NCBI RefSeq assembly: GCF_029223865.1
Contig: NZ_CP119520.1
Coordinates: 1,488,001-1,552,000, forward strand
DNA: 64,000 bases
Origin: Telluria mixta
GTDB lineage: Bacteria; Pseudomonadota; Gammaproteobacteria; Burkholderiales; Burkholderiaceae_D
Reading direction: 5' to 3'
Shown: piece after piece, positions 50,498 to 59,695 of the stretch
How positions within the stretch are numbered: position 1 is the stretch's first letter
How the letters are laid out: each line of letters opens with the position of its first letter
The notes under the pieces: model-generated
Told to the model about the DNA's origin: nothing
What the model saw: the letters and a program-made list of their open reading frames with translations, nothing else
Databases searched by the model: none
Program-made: the position numbers and the translations under genes

Positions 50498-50550
50498 CCC
50501 TTCTCGGTGATTCCACTTCGGTGGGAAAGCTGCTGAAGGGTTTTTTATTT
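50498..50550. terminator. Composite hairpin with T-tract
   Basis: CCCTTC (outer, from about 50499) pairs with GAAGGG (about 50535-50540), enclosing TTCCAC-TTCG-GTGGGAA. TTTTTTATTT follows. It lies between the GMC gene and the convergent Abi gene and likely ends the plus-strand transcript. Confidence 0.65.
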
Positions 50551-50555
50551 CTACT

Positions 50556-51548
50556 TTACCAGTCCGCTTCCCAACCTTCCGGAACACCCATCCCCGCCAG
50601 GTTGAGTCCTAGATGAGATAAGTTCGGGAAGGCGCGAAGATGTGCTCTCATCCGTTCCGGCCAGCTGGAACGCGGGTTGATGACGCGCATTAAGTGCCGT
50701 GTGATCCTCAGCAGCAAAAAACACCGGGCCCGGACATGCTGGTCCGTCTCGAACGACATCACCCAAGGCTGTTCTGTTGTCGCGGGCAATCGTGGTTGAT
50801 CGACGATATTACGATTCCATAACCGGCTGTGGTGGGCGCATACGTTGCGCAGATAATTCAGACTGCGTAGCCAGGTGGCGAAAATACGTCCGTTACTGAT
50901 TCCATATTGTCCGGCAATCGCATCCTGCTCAGTTTCACGCATTCCGTGGAACAACGTCGACATCGTACCGAAATCCCATACCTCGCATGCCACCCACATT
51001 GCCAACGGCAATCCGTATTTTTCCTTGTTGTGGCGGACGAATTCTTCCTTCGAACGGTTGATCAGTTGCGCATGCTTTCCGAGCCACTCATGGTGTCGCG
51101 TTAGGCCACTACTCTTATCCAGTTTGCTACTGAAGTCCTCATGAAAGTACTCGGGCTTAAGATAGGCAAACCTGTCGAGCCGACCAAGCACATGGGACAC
51201 GTCAACGCGTAAAGCAACTTCGATACGCTCAAGCGCGTCCAGTGCGAGTAAGCGCAACTGCTTGTCGAACACGTAGAGATCAACTGCGTTCTGAAATGTG
51301 GCGCCCGGTTTGAACTGATCGAAGAGCAAAGTCTCGATCTTTACTTTCTTAGGCTTTCGACAGTCTTCCCCAAGCAGGATCAAAGGTCCGCTTCGCTCAC
51401 GAAACGCAAACCAGTAACCACTCAGCCGGTAGTAGCCGATACGCTCGAGGTAATCAAGCGCCAGCGCACGATCACCGACAAGCATGCCACGAGAAACAAG
51501 TTGATCGAGTTGCTCCTCGTAGCTTTTCCAGGGTTTGGAATAAGTCAT
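50556..51548 (-). CDS. Abi_2-family (AbiD/AbiF-like) protein, HEPN type
   Basis: A 330-residue Abi_2/AbiD/AbiF-type protein linked in other bacteria to phage abortive infection. YLERIGYYRLSGYWFAFR near the N-terminus, DKQLRLLALDALERIEVALR in the middle and NYLRNVCAHHSRLWNR at about 231-246 are the family core. R234 and H239 form the R-x4-H of the HEPN RNase motif, so an RNA-cleaving toxin is plausible. The coding DNA is visibly lower in GC than neighbours. No antitoxin gene or RNA repeats are obvious next to it. Confidence 0.85.
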   Translation of the reverse strand: MTYSKPWKSYEEQLDQLVSRGMLVGDRALALDYLERIGYYRLSGYWFAFRERSGPLILLGEDCRKPKKVKIETLLFDQFKPGATFQNAVDLYVFDKQLRLLALDALERIEVALRVDVSHVLGRLDRFAYLKPEYFHEDFSSKLDKSSGLTRHHEWLGKHAQLINRSKEEFVRHNKEKYGLPLAMWVACEVWDFGTMSTLFHGMRETEQDAIAGQYGISNGRIFATWLRSLNYLRNVCAHHSRLWNRNIVDQPRLPATTEQPWVMSFETDQHVRARCFLLLRITRHLMRVINPRSSWPERMRAHLRAFPNLSHLGLNLAGMGVPEGWEADW

Positions 51549-51561
51549 CAGCGCCGACGCA

Positions 51562-51580
51562 GGAATCCACTGGATTCCTA
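51562..51580. repeat. Perfect short palindrome between abi and ychF
   Basis: AGGAATCCA-C-TGGATTCCT is a 9-bp perfect inverted repeat. Sequence GGAATCCA is shared with the dRS3-like arm at 5871, so this could be a truncated copy or a terminator of ychF. Confidence 0.5.
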
Positions 51581-51587
51581 CCTATGC

Positions 51588-52679
51588 TTACACGTTGAAC
51601 AGGAAGTTCAACACATCCCCATCCTTAACGATATATTCCTTGCCTTCCGCACGCATCTTGCCCGCTTCCTTGGCGCCCGCTTCACCCTTGTAGGTGATGT
51701 AGTCGTCGAAGGAAATGGTCTGCGCGCGGATGAAGCCGCGTTCGAAGTCCGTGTGGATCACGCCGGCCGCCTGCGGGGCGGTAGCGCCGATCGGGACGGT
51801 CCAGGCGCGCACTTCCTTCACGCCGGCCGTGAAATAGGTTTGCAGGCCCAGCAGCTTGAAGGCGGCGCGGATCAGGCGGTCGAGGCCCGGCTCTTCCATG
51901 CCCAGGTCGGCCAGGAATTCCAGCTTGTCGGCGTCGTCCAGGTTGGCGATTTCCGATTCGATGGCGGCGGAGATCGCGACGATTGGCGCGTTCTGCTTGT
52001 TGGCGAATTCCGTCAGCAGGTCCAGCAGCGGATTGTCCTTGAAACCGCTCTCGGAGACGTTGGCCACGAACATGGCCGGTTTCGCCGTGATCAGGCACAG
52101 CGGCTTGATCAGTTCCATCTGGTCGGCGTCCAGGCCCAGCGTGCGTGCGGGCTGGCCTTCGTTCAGGTGCGGCAGCAGCTTTTCCAGGATCGCGACCAGC
52201 TTGATCGCGTCCTTGTCGCCGGCACGCGCCTTTTTCTGCTCGCGGTGCAGGGCTTTCTCGGCGGTGCCCATGTCGGCCAGTGCCAGTTCGGTCTGGATGA
52301 CTTCGATGTCGTCGATCGGGCTGACCTTGCCGGCCACGTGGATGACGTTCGGGTCTTCGAAGCAGCGCACGACGTTGACGATGGCGTCCGTCTCGCGGAT
52401 GTGCGACAGGAACTGGTTGCCCAGGCCCTCGCCCTTCGACGCGCCGGCCACGAGGCCCGCGATGTCGACGAACTCGACGATGGCCTTGACGACGCGCTCC
52501 GGCTTCACGATGGCCGACAGCTGGTCGATGCGCGGATCCGGCACCTCGACGACGCCGACGTTCGGCTCGATGGTGCAGAACGGGTAGTTTTCAGCCGGGA
52601 TGCCGGCCTTGGTCAGGGCGTTGAACAGGGTGGACTTGCCGACGTTGGGCAGGCCGACGATGCCGCATTTGAGACTCAT
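51588..52679 (-). CDS. ychF: Redox-regulated ATPase/GTPase YchF
   Basis: A 363-residue Obg-family P-loop protein ([14 protein letters not shown] at the N-terminus; [33 protein letters not shown]). YchF prefers ATP and binds ribosomes, acting in oxidative stress. A C-terminal TGS-like domain ends [17 protein letters not shown]. In many betaproteobacteria ychF follows pth directly; here about 5.4 kb of other genes separate them. Confidence 0.97.
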   Translation of the reverse strand: MSLKCGIVGLPNVGKSTLFNALTKAGIPAENYPFCTIEPNVGVVEVPDPRIDQLSAIVKPERVVKAIVEFVDIAGLVAGASKGEGLGNQFLSHIRETDAIVNVVRCFEDPNVIHVAGKVSPIDDIEVIQTELALADMGTAEKALHREQKKARAGDKDAIKLVAILEKLLPHLNEGQPARTLGLDADQMELIKPLCLITAKPAMFVANVSESGFKDNPLLDLLTEFANKQNAPIVAISAAIESEIANLDDADKLEFLADLGMEEPGLDRLIRAAFKLLGLQTYFTAGVKEVRAWTVPIGATAPQAAGVIHTDFERGFIRAQTISFDDYITYKGEAGAKEAGKMRAEGKEYIVKDGDVLNFLFNV

Positions 52680-52777
52680 GGGAAGCTTTCAGGGGTCGAA
52701 TTTACGAAACCCCGTATTGTACCTCCGCTTGCCTGCAAAGACCGCAAACAGGCCGCGAACTGGCCAGTTTACGTCGC

Positions 52778-53875
52778 TTAAAGCGGACGAATCCGTGCAA
52801 GATCCGGTTTGTTCACAAATGCTGTGAAGGCATCCTGCAGCCGCTCGCCCTCGTCCATCGCCTGCCGCCAGGCACGGATACGGGCATCGTGATCCAGCCC
52901 ATAAAACTTGAAATCGCTGCGGTCGATGATTTTTCCGCGCGGCATCTTGTCAAGAAAGTCATGGCTCGGCGCCACGATCAGCACGTTGTCCAGCCAGCCG
53001 CGATTCGGCCCGCGGGCGGCGCGGCGCCACGGCAGCGCCTTGTCCAGCCAGCCCGGCACGATGTGCTCGGAGAAATGCGGATACAGCACGATGTCGCCGG
53101 ACGCCTGCTCAGCCACCCGGGAATACGGCAGCGCCAGGTTGTAGTCGATGATGCCGCCATCCCAGTAGTGGCCGGGCGGTGCGCCGGCGATGTCGCGCAC
53201 GGGCTTCATCAGCATGGGTAACGTGCCCGAGGCCAGCAGGCCGGCCGCGAGATTCTCCGGCGTGAGCGGCGAGAAATGCGTGGCGAAGCTGTCGAAGCGG
53301 TCGCGCAGCCAGGGCGTGTGTGCGCGGCCGTCGCCGAGCACGACGCGGTCCATCAGGTGTGCCAGCTTGTCGCGCGAAAAGAGGTTGTGCAGCGCGGCCG
53401 CCGCGAATCCGCGCATCTCGGCATGACGGTGGCGCGGCGCCGCGAGGGCACGCTTCCCGCGCACCGTCAGCACGTGCAGGCGGTAGTAAGGGTGGTTGAC
53501 GATGTCGTCCTCGTGACCCCGCACGAATTCGTTCAGCAGGCCCTGCACGACGGCATCGATCTGGTCCTGCGACGGCTTCGTGCTCGTATAGCGCTGGCCA
53601 CTGTAGAGCTCACCCAGGCGTGCGAACGCCTTGACCGGATCGCGCTGGCAGGCGGCGGCCATGCGCCAGGCGCCGATCGACGAGCCGATCAGCACGCGCT
53701 CGCGCGGCGCGCGCGGGAACCACTCGCCGAACACCCACTGGTCGAGGGCGCGGAACACGAGGCCCTTCGGTCCGCCGGCTGCGGCGGGCACGACGGCGAT
53801 GTCTTCCGCCCGCAAACCATGCGTGCGGATCCGGGCCAGGGCCAGCGGGCCCGCGTGGAAAGTCAGTGCAGTCAT
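52778..53875 (-). CDS. Patatin-like phospholipase
   Basis: A 365-residue patatin-fold protein. The nucleophile is in VLIGSSIGAWRMAA (GSSIG, Ser about 66) and the catalytic aspartate is in YWDGGIIDYNLALP (DGG). No signal peptide is visible, so it is probably cytoplasmic. It likely cleaves acyl chains from lipids. Monocistronic. Confidence 0.88.
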   Translation of the reverse strand: MTALTFHAGPLALARIRTHGLRAEDIAVVPAAAGGPKGLVFRALDQWVFGEWFPRAPRERVLIGSSIGAWRMAAACQRDPVKAFARLGELYSGQRYTSTKPSQDQIDAVVQGLLNEFVRGHEDDIVNHPYYRLHVLTVRGKRALAAPRHRHAEMRGFAAAALHNLFSRDKLAHLMDRVVLGDGRAHTPWLRDRFDSFATHFSPLTPENLAAGLLASGTLPMLMKPVRDIAGAPPGHYWDGGIIDYNLALPYSRVAEQASGDIVLYPHFSEHIVPGWLDKALPWRRAARGPNRGWLDNVLIVAPSHDFLDKMPRGKIIDRSDFKFYGLDHDARIRAWRQAMDEGERLQDAFTAFVNKPDLARIRPL

Positions 53876-53970
53876 CGCGAAATTATCGCAGGAAGAGCAC
53901 GATTGCGTGGGCTCAAGGGTTGACGTGTCCTGCTCCGTAACATGGTCCGGTCGTCCTGACTGGAGCCAGC

Positions 53971-56013
53971 ATGATCAGTAGATATTGTGCCCTGCTAATG
54001 CTCATGATCGTCACGCTGCTGGCGCCGATTGGCCATGCTCGGACTGGCACGGGCATTGATGCGTCCATCATCGTCGAGCGCCATGTGCGCCACTACCTCG
54101 TCGAGCAGGACGGCACCTACCGGCTCACCGTGGACGACGTGCGTACCATCGCCGGTTCGCACGCCCCGCAGGACCAGAACCGGTTCATCATCCCCTACGA
54201 CAAGGCGCTCGACGAGCTCCCGACGGTAGACGCATACACGCAAAAGCCCGACGGGCGGCGCATTCCCGTGCCGCAAGACGCGCACACAAGAACCGTCGTG
54301 TTCCCCGATGCGGCGATGGGCGACCAGCTGGTCGCGCACTACGTCATCCGCCGTCGCGTACCGCCGTTGTCCGGGCACTTCGAAGACGTGGCGGTCATGC
54401 CTGTTCACTTCCACAGGAACACCACGCTGATCTACGACATGCCGGCAGCGCTGCCGCTGCACGCGGATGCCGTCGGCTTCGTACCGATACCGGCGGACAG
54501 TCCTCCGGGCCGGCGACGCTACCAATGGCGCTACGTGAACGGGAGTGAGATACGTGTCGAGGCCGGTGCCGTCAGCGTGCTCGACGACGGGCACCGCCTG
54601 GCGGTGTCCACCATTGCCGATTACCCGGCGCTCGCCGCCGCCGTACGCGACGCCATGTCCGCCAAGCGCCTGCCCTCCCCGGCCATCGCGACGCTGGCAC
54701 ACCAGTTGACCTCCGCATTGCCCGGCACGCGCGCCCGCGTGCTGGCCCTGTCCGACTGGGTGCGCAAAAATGGCCGCCACGGCGACGCCAAGGACCACGC
54801 CACACAGCTGCAAGCCATGCTGGCGGCCATCGGCATCGACAGTACGCCGGCTCTCGTCAACGGCGGCAATGCCTACCGGCTGCCGGACGCGCCCGTGCTG
54901 GCCGTCCTCGACCACATGATCCTGTACGTGCCGGCGCTGGACCTGTTCGTCGACCCGGCCGCCGCATCCGTCCAGGCGGGCTATTTGCCGCCCGCCCTGC
55001 TGGGCAAGCCCGTGCTGCTGCTCAGGAGCGGGACGTTCGCGATGACGCCCGTGCTGCAGCCGCAGAAGGTGCGCGCGGTGGCCACGGTCGACGTCGGGCA
55101 GGATGGGCACGTCGACTTCAACGTGGACCGGACCGTGTCCGGCGCGCTGGCCGAACCATTGCGCACAAGCCCCTTGCTGCGCGATGTGAAGCTAGCGAAT
55201 GACAACGACACGCTGACGCTGTCCGGTACCGACGTCATCGGTCATATGCGCACGGGCCGGACACTGGCAACGCACCACCCGGCCTGGAGCGCCGTGGACG
55301 CCGCCATGGCCGGCCTGACGCAGGAACGCGACCGGCACCACGACTTCGTCTGCCCGGCCATCGACGCCGGGGACGAGACCCGGCTGCGCCTGCCCGCGGG
55401 CCTGCGGTTCACATCTCTGCCCGGGACGGCCAGCGTGATTACCGGCGGCATCTTCTATCGCGCAACCTACACGCGCGAAAGCGATGGTGTGCTGGTCAAA
55501 CGCCGCCTCACATTCCGCCACGGCCGCGCGACCTGCACGCCGGAGGACTATCGCGCCATGCAGCCGGCACTGGAACGCATCCGGCGCGACCTGCGCAGCC
55601 GCGTCACCTTAGGCAAACGCATCCCGCCACCCACGCGCACGCAACCCGGCCACGGCCTCGTCCGTGAGATCGAAGCGCAAGTCGACGCGATCCCGGCCCG
55701 AGCGGTAGCCGCCGGGCCAGCGGGCGATCTCGACGAAGCCGCAGCGTTTGAAAAAGCCGGCCGTGTGCGGATGCGTATCGACCGTCACGTAGCGGGGCCG
55801 CAGCTTGCGTCCGGCCATGTGCAGCAGGCGATAGGCCAGCAGCGCACGGCCGATGCCCGTGCCGTGGCGGTCGGCCCGCACGAGGCCGAACACGAGCGTG
55901 CCGAGGTCGTAGAACTCGGACAATTCGTAGCCGCCGAAGCCGACGATCTCACCCGCCTCCACGACTACGAACAGCGGACCGTCCGGGTCGTCCAGCGCGG
56001 AACGCAGCCATGA
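53971..56013 (+). CDS. DUF3857/transglutaminase-like protein, catalytic Cys lost; frame runs into antisense GNAT
   Basis: A 680-codon frame. Residues 1-24 are a signal peptide (ALLMLMIVTLLAPIGHA). A DUF3857 domain spans about 45-210 and a transglutaminase-like domain about 240-340. The expected motif GDCKDHATLLQALL reads GDAKDHATQLQAML: Ala273 replaces the nucleophile Cys, while LDHMILYVPALDLFVDPAA keeps His and Asp. Recognisable sequence ends around RRDLRSRVTL (about 55608); the remaining ~135 codons are antisense to the GNAT gene, so the true stop appears to be lost. No transmembrane helix besides the signal is seen. Confidence 0.75.
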   Translation: MISRYCALLMLMIVTLLAPIGHARTGTGIDASIIVERHVRHYLVEQDGTYRLTVDDVRTIAGSHAPQDQNRFIIPYDKALDELPTVDAYTQKPDGRRIPVPQDAHTRTVVFPDAAMGDQLVAHYVIRRRVPPLSGHFEDVAVMPVHFHRNTTLIYDMPAALPLHADAVGFVPIPADSPPGRRRYQWRYVNGSEIRVEAGAVSVLDDGHRLAVSTIADYPALAAAVRDAMSAKRLPSPAIATLAHQLTSALPGTRARVLALSDWVRKNGRHGDAKDHATQLQAMLAAIGIDSTPALVNGGNAYRLPDAPVLAVLDHMILYVPALDLFVDPAAASVQAGYLPPALLGKPVLLLRSGTFAMTPVLQPQKVRAVATVDVGQDGHVDFNVDRTVSGALAEPLRTSPLLRDVKLANDNDTLTLSGTDVIGHMRTGRTLATHHPAWSAVDAAMAGLTQERDRHHDFVCPAIDAGDETRLRLPAGLRFTSLPGTASVITGGIFYRATYTRESDGVLVKRRLTFRHGRATCTPEDYRAMQPALERIRRDLRSRVTLGKRIPPPTRTQPGHGLVREIEAQVDAIPARAVAAGPAGDLDEAAAFEKAGRVRMRIDRHVAGPQLASGHVQQAIGQQRTADARAVAVGPHEAEHERAEVVELGQFVAAEADDLTRLHDYEQRTVRVVQRGTQP

Positions 56014-56112
56014 TTCTTCCGTCGCCGGAAAGTGATCCGGCACGTTGGAGCGAAATGCCGCCAGCACGGCTTTTCGGTCGTCTGGGCGGTAACGTCTGAT
56101 TTTCAATTGCAT
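55609..56112 (-). CDS. GNAT-family N-acetyltransferase
   Basis: A 167-residue GCN5-related acetyltransferase. The acetyl-CoA motif A is LVRADRHGTGIGRALLAYRL and motif B-like THPHTAGFFKRCGFVEI is near the C-terminus. The start at 56112 gives MQLKIRRYRPDDRKAV; longer in-frame starts exist but add atypical sequence. Substrate unknown. It is convergent with the DUF3857 gene, whose frame extends across it. Confidence 0.9.
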   Translation of the reverse strand: MQLKIRRYRPDDRKAVLAAFRSNVPDHFPATEESWLRSALDDPDGPLFVVVEAGEIVGFGGYELSEFYDLGTLVFGLVRADRHGTGIGRALLAYRLLHMAGRKLRPRYVTVDTHPHTAGFFKRCGFVEIARWPGGYRSGRDRVDLRFDLTDEAVAGLRARGWRDAFA

Positions 56113-56343
56113 GTCGATGTGAATAGTTATTCGTACCACCCCATAAAATAAATCCGAAATGCTTAGGTGATTCCGCACAACCCCTGTATATTTCATCGGG
56201 CACCTCGTCAAGTCGTCGTTATTGTTGGTTTCTTTCCCGTCTCGCCCGTCCGGGCATTCCTGTCTGATACCCCTCGGTTACACCTCTCTTGTTCGTGATG
56301 TGCATCGGGCATTTCGCCCTTAACATCTACTGAAGGTATCTAC

Positions 56344-56553
56344 ATGGCTACGCAAACCGGCACCGTGAAATGGTTCAACGACTCCAAGGGCTTCGGCTTC
56401 ATCTCGCCTGACGCAGGCGGCGACGATCTGTTCGCGCACTTCAAGGACATCCAGTCGGAAGGCTTCAAAAGCCTGTCCGAAAACCAGCGCGTCTCTTTCG
56501 AACGCGCGCCCAGCCCCAAGGGCGATAAAGCGAGCAATATCCGCGCGATCTGA
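56344..56553 (+). CDS. Cold-shock protein (CspA family), second copy
   Basis: A 69-residue cold-shock domain protein with KGFGFI and [12 protein letters not shown]-binding motifs. Its 230-bp upstream gap is a likely structured leader as for other csp genes. A clear terminator follows, so it is monocistronic. It is similar to, but distinct from, the copy at 5106 ([18 protein letters not shown]). Confidence 0.95.
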   Translation: MATQTGTVKWFNDSKGFGFISPDAGGDDLFAHFKDIQSEGFKSLSENQRVSFERAPSPKGDKASNIRAI

Positions 56554-56578
56554 TCGATCCCGCCTCTGCTGCACCAAA

Positions 56579-56601
56579 GGCCCGCTTGAGCGGGCTTTTT
56601 T
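56579..56601 (+). terminator. Rho-independent terminator of csp
   Basis: GCCCGC-TTGA-GCGGGC followed by TTTTTT. It ends the cold-shock gene transcript just before the HD-GYP/LuxR-type gene promoter. Confidence 0.9.
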
Positions 56602-56642
56602 ACGTCCTGCGCCAGACACGCGCACACGACAGTTCGCGCGCC

Positions 56643-56671
56643 TTGTACGCCAGGGCAATGGCCGTTACATT
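56643..56671 (+). promoter_or_regulatory. Leaderless promoter of the first HD-GYP/LuxR-like gene
   Basis: TTGTAC (56643-56648), 17 bp, TACATT (56666-56671). A start 7 bases later coincides with the A of the ATG at 56678. The block CGTTACA(T/G)TA lies at the same distance from the ATG as in the paralogue at 59696. Confidence 0.6.
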
Positions 56672-56677
56672 AGTGCC

Positions 56678-58108
56678 ATGCAACCCGATGAAACCATTAC
56701 CGTCGAAGACGCCGTGCAGGTGCTGGCCATGGTCGGCGACCTGTCGATGGGTCTGCCGCCGGATCACTCCATCCGCACGGCACGCCTCGCCGCACGGCTG
56801 GCGGAAGAAAACGGCGACGGTGCCGATGCGTGCACGAGCACGAGATTGGTGGCGCTGCTGCGCTGGTCGGGCAGCACGGCGACGGCGGCCGGGTTCGCGC
56901 ACCTGCTGGGCGATGACGTCAGGGGCCGCCATGCGATGGTGACCCGGACATTGTCCGGCCACGCGGGCCTCACGTTCGCCAACGTGATGCCGCTGGCGCA
57001 GATGCAGTGCGAAGTGGCGGGCGATATTGCCGTGCTGCTCGGGTTGCCGGGAGACGTCGAGAACAGCCTGCGCCACCTGTTCGGCAGCCACCACCGCGGC
57101 GACATGCAGGACGTGCTGTTTGCCCCGAACATTCCGCGCGCCGTGTTCTATGTGCGCCTGGCCGGTGACCTGGAAGTGCTCGCGCCCGCGCATGGCACCG
57201 ACGGCGCCCTGCGCCTGATCGGCGAGCGCGCCGGCGTGAAATATCCGGCGACGCTCGTGCAGAGACTGTCGCCGCATGCGCAGGACTGGCTCAACATGCT
57301 GGAAGAACCTTCCTGCGCCGCCAATTATCCCGGTCACGACCGGCGCGTGCCATTGTCCATCGTGGCCGACGTCATCGAACTGAAACTGCCGTGGCTCACA
57401 GGCTATTCGCGCCGCGTGGCCGCGCTGGCGCGGCGCAGCGCGTCGCTGGCCGGCATGATGGCGCTGGAAGAAAGTCCGCTGGTGCGGGCCGCGCTGCTGC
57501 ACGGCATCGGCAAGGTGGCCATACCGAACGTCGTGTGGGAGCGGCCAGGCAAGCTCGATGCGGACGACTGGGACCAGGTCCGCAAAGTGCCGTTCTGGAC
57601 GGCACGCGCGGGCACGCAAATCCCGGCGATCCAGAACGAGGCCACGCTCGCGTCCTTCATGTACGAGCGCCTCGACGGCAGCGGTTATTTCCGCAAGGCG
57701 CGCGGCGAAGCGCTGGGCATGCAGGAACGGCTGCTCGGTGCGGCCGCCGCGTTCGTCTCGCTGTGTTCGCCGCGGCCGTGGCGTCCTGCACACGGGGAGG
57801 CGGCCGCGTCCACCTTGATGACGGCACAGGCGGCAGCCGGACGCTTCGACCGGCAGGCGGTGGAAGCCGTCCTCGCGGCGGCGCGCGGCGCGGAGAAGCC
57901 ACGGCCCGTGCGCGACCGTCTGCTGTCAGACCGGGAACTCGAGGTACTGCGCCACATCACTCAGGGCGAAACGAGCCGGGAAGCGGCCCGCGCCATGCGC
58001 ATCACGCCGGCGAGCGTCCGCATGCACGTCGACAATATCTTCCAGAAACTGGAATCGGGCTCGCGCCCGGCTGCCACGCTGAAGGCGCTGGCGCGCGGGC
58101 TCATCTGA
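56678..58108 (+). CDS. Degenerate HD-GYP domain protein with LuxR-type HTH
   Basis: A 476-residue regulator. The first ~140 residues form a first HD-like region (DLSMGLPPDHSIRTARLAARLA). Residues about 245-360 are an HD-GYP-like domain in which HDIGK reads HGIGK and the GYP element reads YERLDGSGYFRKARG, lacking the paired metal-binding His and canonical Pro. The C-terminal 65 residues are a LuxR/FixJ helix-turn-helix (LSDRELEVLRHITQGETSREAARAM). c-di-GMP hydrolysis is unlikely; it may bind a ligand and control transcription. Paralogue of the protein at 59696. Confidence 0.85.
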   Translation: MQPDETITVEDAVQVLAMVGDLSMGLPPDHSIRTARLAARLAEENGDGADACTSTRLVALLRWSGSTATAAGFAHLLGDDVRGRHAMVTRTLSGHAGLTFANVMPLAQMQCEVAGDIAVLLGLPGDVENSLRHLFGSHHRGDMQDVLFAPNIPRAVFYVRLAGDLEVLAPAHGTDGALRLIGERAGVKYPATLVQRLSPHAQDWLNMLEEPSCAANYPGHDRRVPLSIVADVIELKLPWLTGYSRRVAALARRSASLAGMMALEESPLVRAALLHGIGKVAIPNVVWERPGKLDADDWDQVRKVPFWTARAGTQIPAIQNEATLASFMYERLDGSGYFRKARGEALGMQERLLGAAAAFVSLCSPRPWRPAHGEAAASTLMTAQAAAGRFDRQAVEAVLAAARGAEKPRPVRDRLLSDRELEVLRHITQGETSREAARAMRITPASVRMHVDNIFQKLESGSRPAATLKALARGLI

Positions 58109-58117
58109 GAGTCGAAC

Positions 58118-58702
58118 TTAGTCCGTGTGCAGCTGCATGGTCGCAGCATTCATCTTGCCTTCGCACACCATCGGAATGATGCGCAGGCTTTTATCGATGG
58201 CTTCCTCGATCAGGGTCTGCTCTTCGCGGCGGGGACGATGGAGCACGAAGTCGGCGACGGCCTGCTGCAGGCTCAGCGTGCGCGGATGGCCGATGCCCAG
58301 GCGCAGGCGCCAGTAATCCTGTGTGCCGAGCGCGGCCGTGATGTCCTTCAGGCCGTTGTGGCCACCCGAGGAACCGCCACGCTTCAGCTTGGCCGCGCCG
58401 GGCGGCAGGTCGAGTTCATCATGTACGACGAGGATCTCTTCCGGTCCGATCTTGAAGAAGCGCGCCAGACCGCCGACGGACTGGCCGGAGCGGTTCATGA
58501 AGGTCAGCGGCTCGAGCAGCCAGACGTCCTTGCCCGAGATCGATGTCTTGGCGACCATGGCGTTGAAGCGCGATTCGCGCTGCAAGTGGCAACCGGGCAA
58601 GGAGTTGGCAAGGTTGTCGACGAGCCAGAAGCCGGCGTTGTGACGGGTTTGTTCGTATTCCGGGCCGGGGTTGCCGAGGCCGACGATCAGGCGGATGTGC
58701 AT
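58118..58702 (-). CDS. pth: Peptidyl-tRNA hydrolase
   Basis: A 194-residue Pth that frees tRNA from stalled peptidyl-tRNA. It starts [29 protein letters not shown] with the catalytic His in THNAG-type context (RHNAG), and contains [15 protein letters not shown] and [10 protein letters not shown]. Convergent with the HD-GYP/LuxR gene. It is the gene that normally sits between rplY and ychF. Confidence 0.96.
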   Translation of the reverse strand: MHIRLIVGLGNPGPEYEQTRHNAGFWLVDNLANSLPGCHLQRESRFNAMVAKTSISGKDVWLLEPLTFMNRSGQSVGGLARFFKIGPEEILVVHDELDLPPGAAKLKRGGSSGGHNGLKDITAALGTQDYWRLRLGIGHPRTLSLQQAVADFVLHRPRREEQTLIEEAIDKSLRIIPMVCEGKMNAATMQLHTD

Positions 58703-58712
58703 ATAAAACGAA

Positions 58713-58778
58713 ATAATCGAGCGTAAAGCTCGATTATCCCGTAAAACGCGGCCGTGCAGTCTAAAGCACGGCCGCGTT
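58713..58778 (-). terminator. Tandem terminators
   Basis: Two strong hairpins: AACGCGGCCGTGC/GCACGGCCGCGTT (58745-58778) and ATAATCGAGC/GCTCGATTAT (58713-58737), each followed on the minus strand by T-rich sequence. They end the hydrolase transcript upstream of pth and probably insulate pth. Confidence 0.8.
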
Positions 58779-58782
58779 ACCC

Positions 58783-59562
58783 TTATTTGCTCGCGGCGAC
58801 AGCATCCAGGATCACCTTGGCGACGTCCGCCGGACGCGACTGCTGCGGCACGTGGCTGGTCGGCAGTTCGGTCGTTTTCGCGCCGATGGCCTTCGCGAAA
58901 CGGCGTTCCAGGTCCGGCTGGATCATGCGGTCGTTCTTGCTGACGATGTACCAGCTCGGGTGGTTTTTCCAGGCGGCGACGGTTGTCTTCTCGCCGAACG
59001 CTTTCACGGCGATCGGGCCCTGCGTCGCGGCCATCACGGCGGCCTGCGCGGCGGGCACGTCCTGGGCGAAATCTTCCTTCAGCACGGCCGGCGACAGGCT
59101 GGCGAAACCGGCCTTGTCGACCGTCAGCTTGGTGATGCCGGGTGCCGGCGGCAGGTCCTTGCCGAGGTCGGCGGTAGCCTGGCCGGCGTCCGGCGCGAAG
59201 GCCGCGACGTACACGAGGCTGGCCACTTTATCGCCCGCGCCCGCTTCCGTGATCACGGTGCCGCCCCAGGAATGGCCGACCAGCACGACCTTGCCCGGCT
59301 GGTTGTCGATCGCGCGCTTCGTGGCGGCGACGTCGTCGGCCAGCGAGGTCAGGCTGTTCTGCACGGCCGTGACCTTGACGCCCTTGGCCTGCAGCAGCGG
59401 GATCACCTTGGCCCAGTCGGAACCGTCGGCGAAGGCGCCGTGGACGATGACGACGGACGGCTGCTCGGCGGCCGTGGCGGCCTGGGCGACACTGGTGCCG
59501 GCGGCGGCGATGGCAGCGGCGGCGGCGACGTTGCGGACGATGGTGGTGATCGATGCTTTCAT
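58783..59562 (-). CDS. Secreted alpha/beta hydrolase
   Basis: A 259-residue protein with signal peptide ([20 protein letters not shown], cleavage near AQA). The hydrolase fold has [14 protein letters not shown] (oxyanion), GHSWGGTVI (nucleophile Ser) and a late His in [16 protein letters not shown]. This is the EstC/salicylate-esterase-like or non-heme haloperoxidase-like group common as periplasmic enzymes. Substrate unknown. GGAG ribosome site AAGGAGCC precedes its ATG. Confidence 0.88.
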   Translation of the reverse strand: MKASITTIVRNVAAAAAIAAAGTSVAQAATAAEQPSVVIVHGAFADGSDWAKVIPLLQAKGVKVTAVQNSLTSLADDVAATKRAIDNQPGKVVLVGHSWGGTVITEAGAGDKVASLVYVAAFAPDAGQATADLGKDLPPAPGITKLTVDKAGFASLSPAVLKEDFAQDVPAAQAAVMAATQGPIAVKAFGEKTTVAAWKNHPSWYIVSKNDRMIQPDLERRFAKAIGAKTTELPTSHVPQQSRPADVAKVILDAVAASK

Positions 59563-59660
59563 GATGGCTCCTTTGGGTGGTTCGTTGTTGGGGTGTCGAT
59601 GGAAGCCAGTGTAGAGAGACCGCCCGACGCGCGGTATCGGTTGAACGACCGACCCGGCGC

Positions 59661-59689
59661 TTGCCGCCATACGCCATCGTCGTTACAGT
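59661..59689 (+). promoter_or_regulatory. Leaderless promoter of the second HD-GYP/LuxR-like gene
   Basis: TTGCCG (59661-59666), 17 bp, TACAGT (59684-59689), with transcription expected 7 bases later at the A of the ATG (59696). Same layout as at 56643. Confidence 0.55.
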
Positions 59690-59695
59690 ACCGGG

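Noticed and set aside
50437..50555. Repeat-type RNA antitoxin for the Abi gene
   Set aside because: Only a hairpin with a T-tract is seen, without tandem repeats, so a terminator is the simpler reading.
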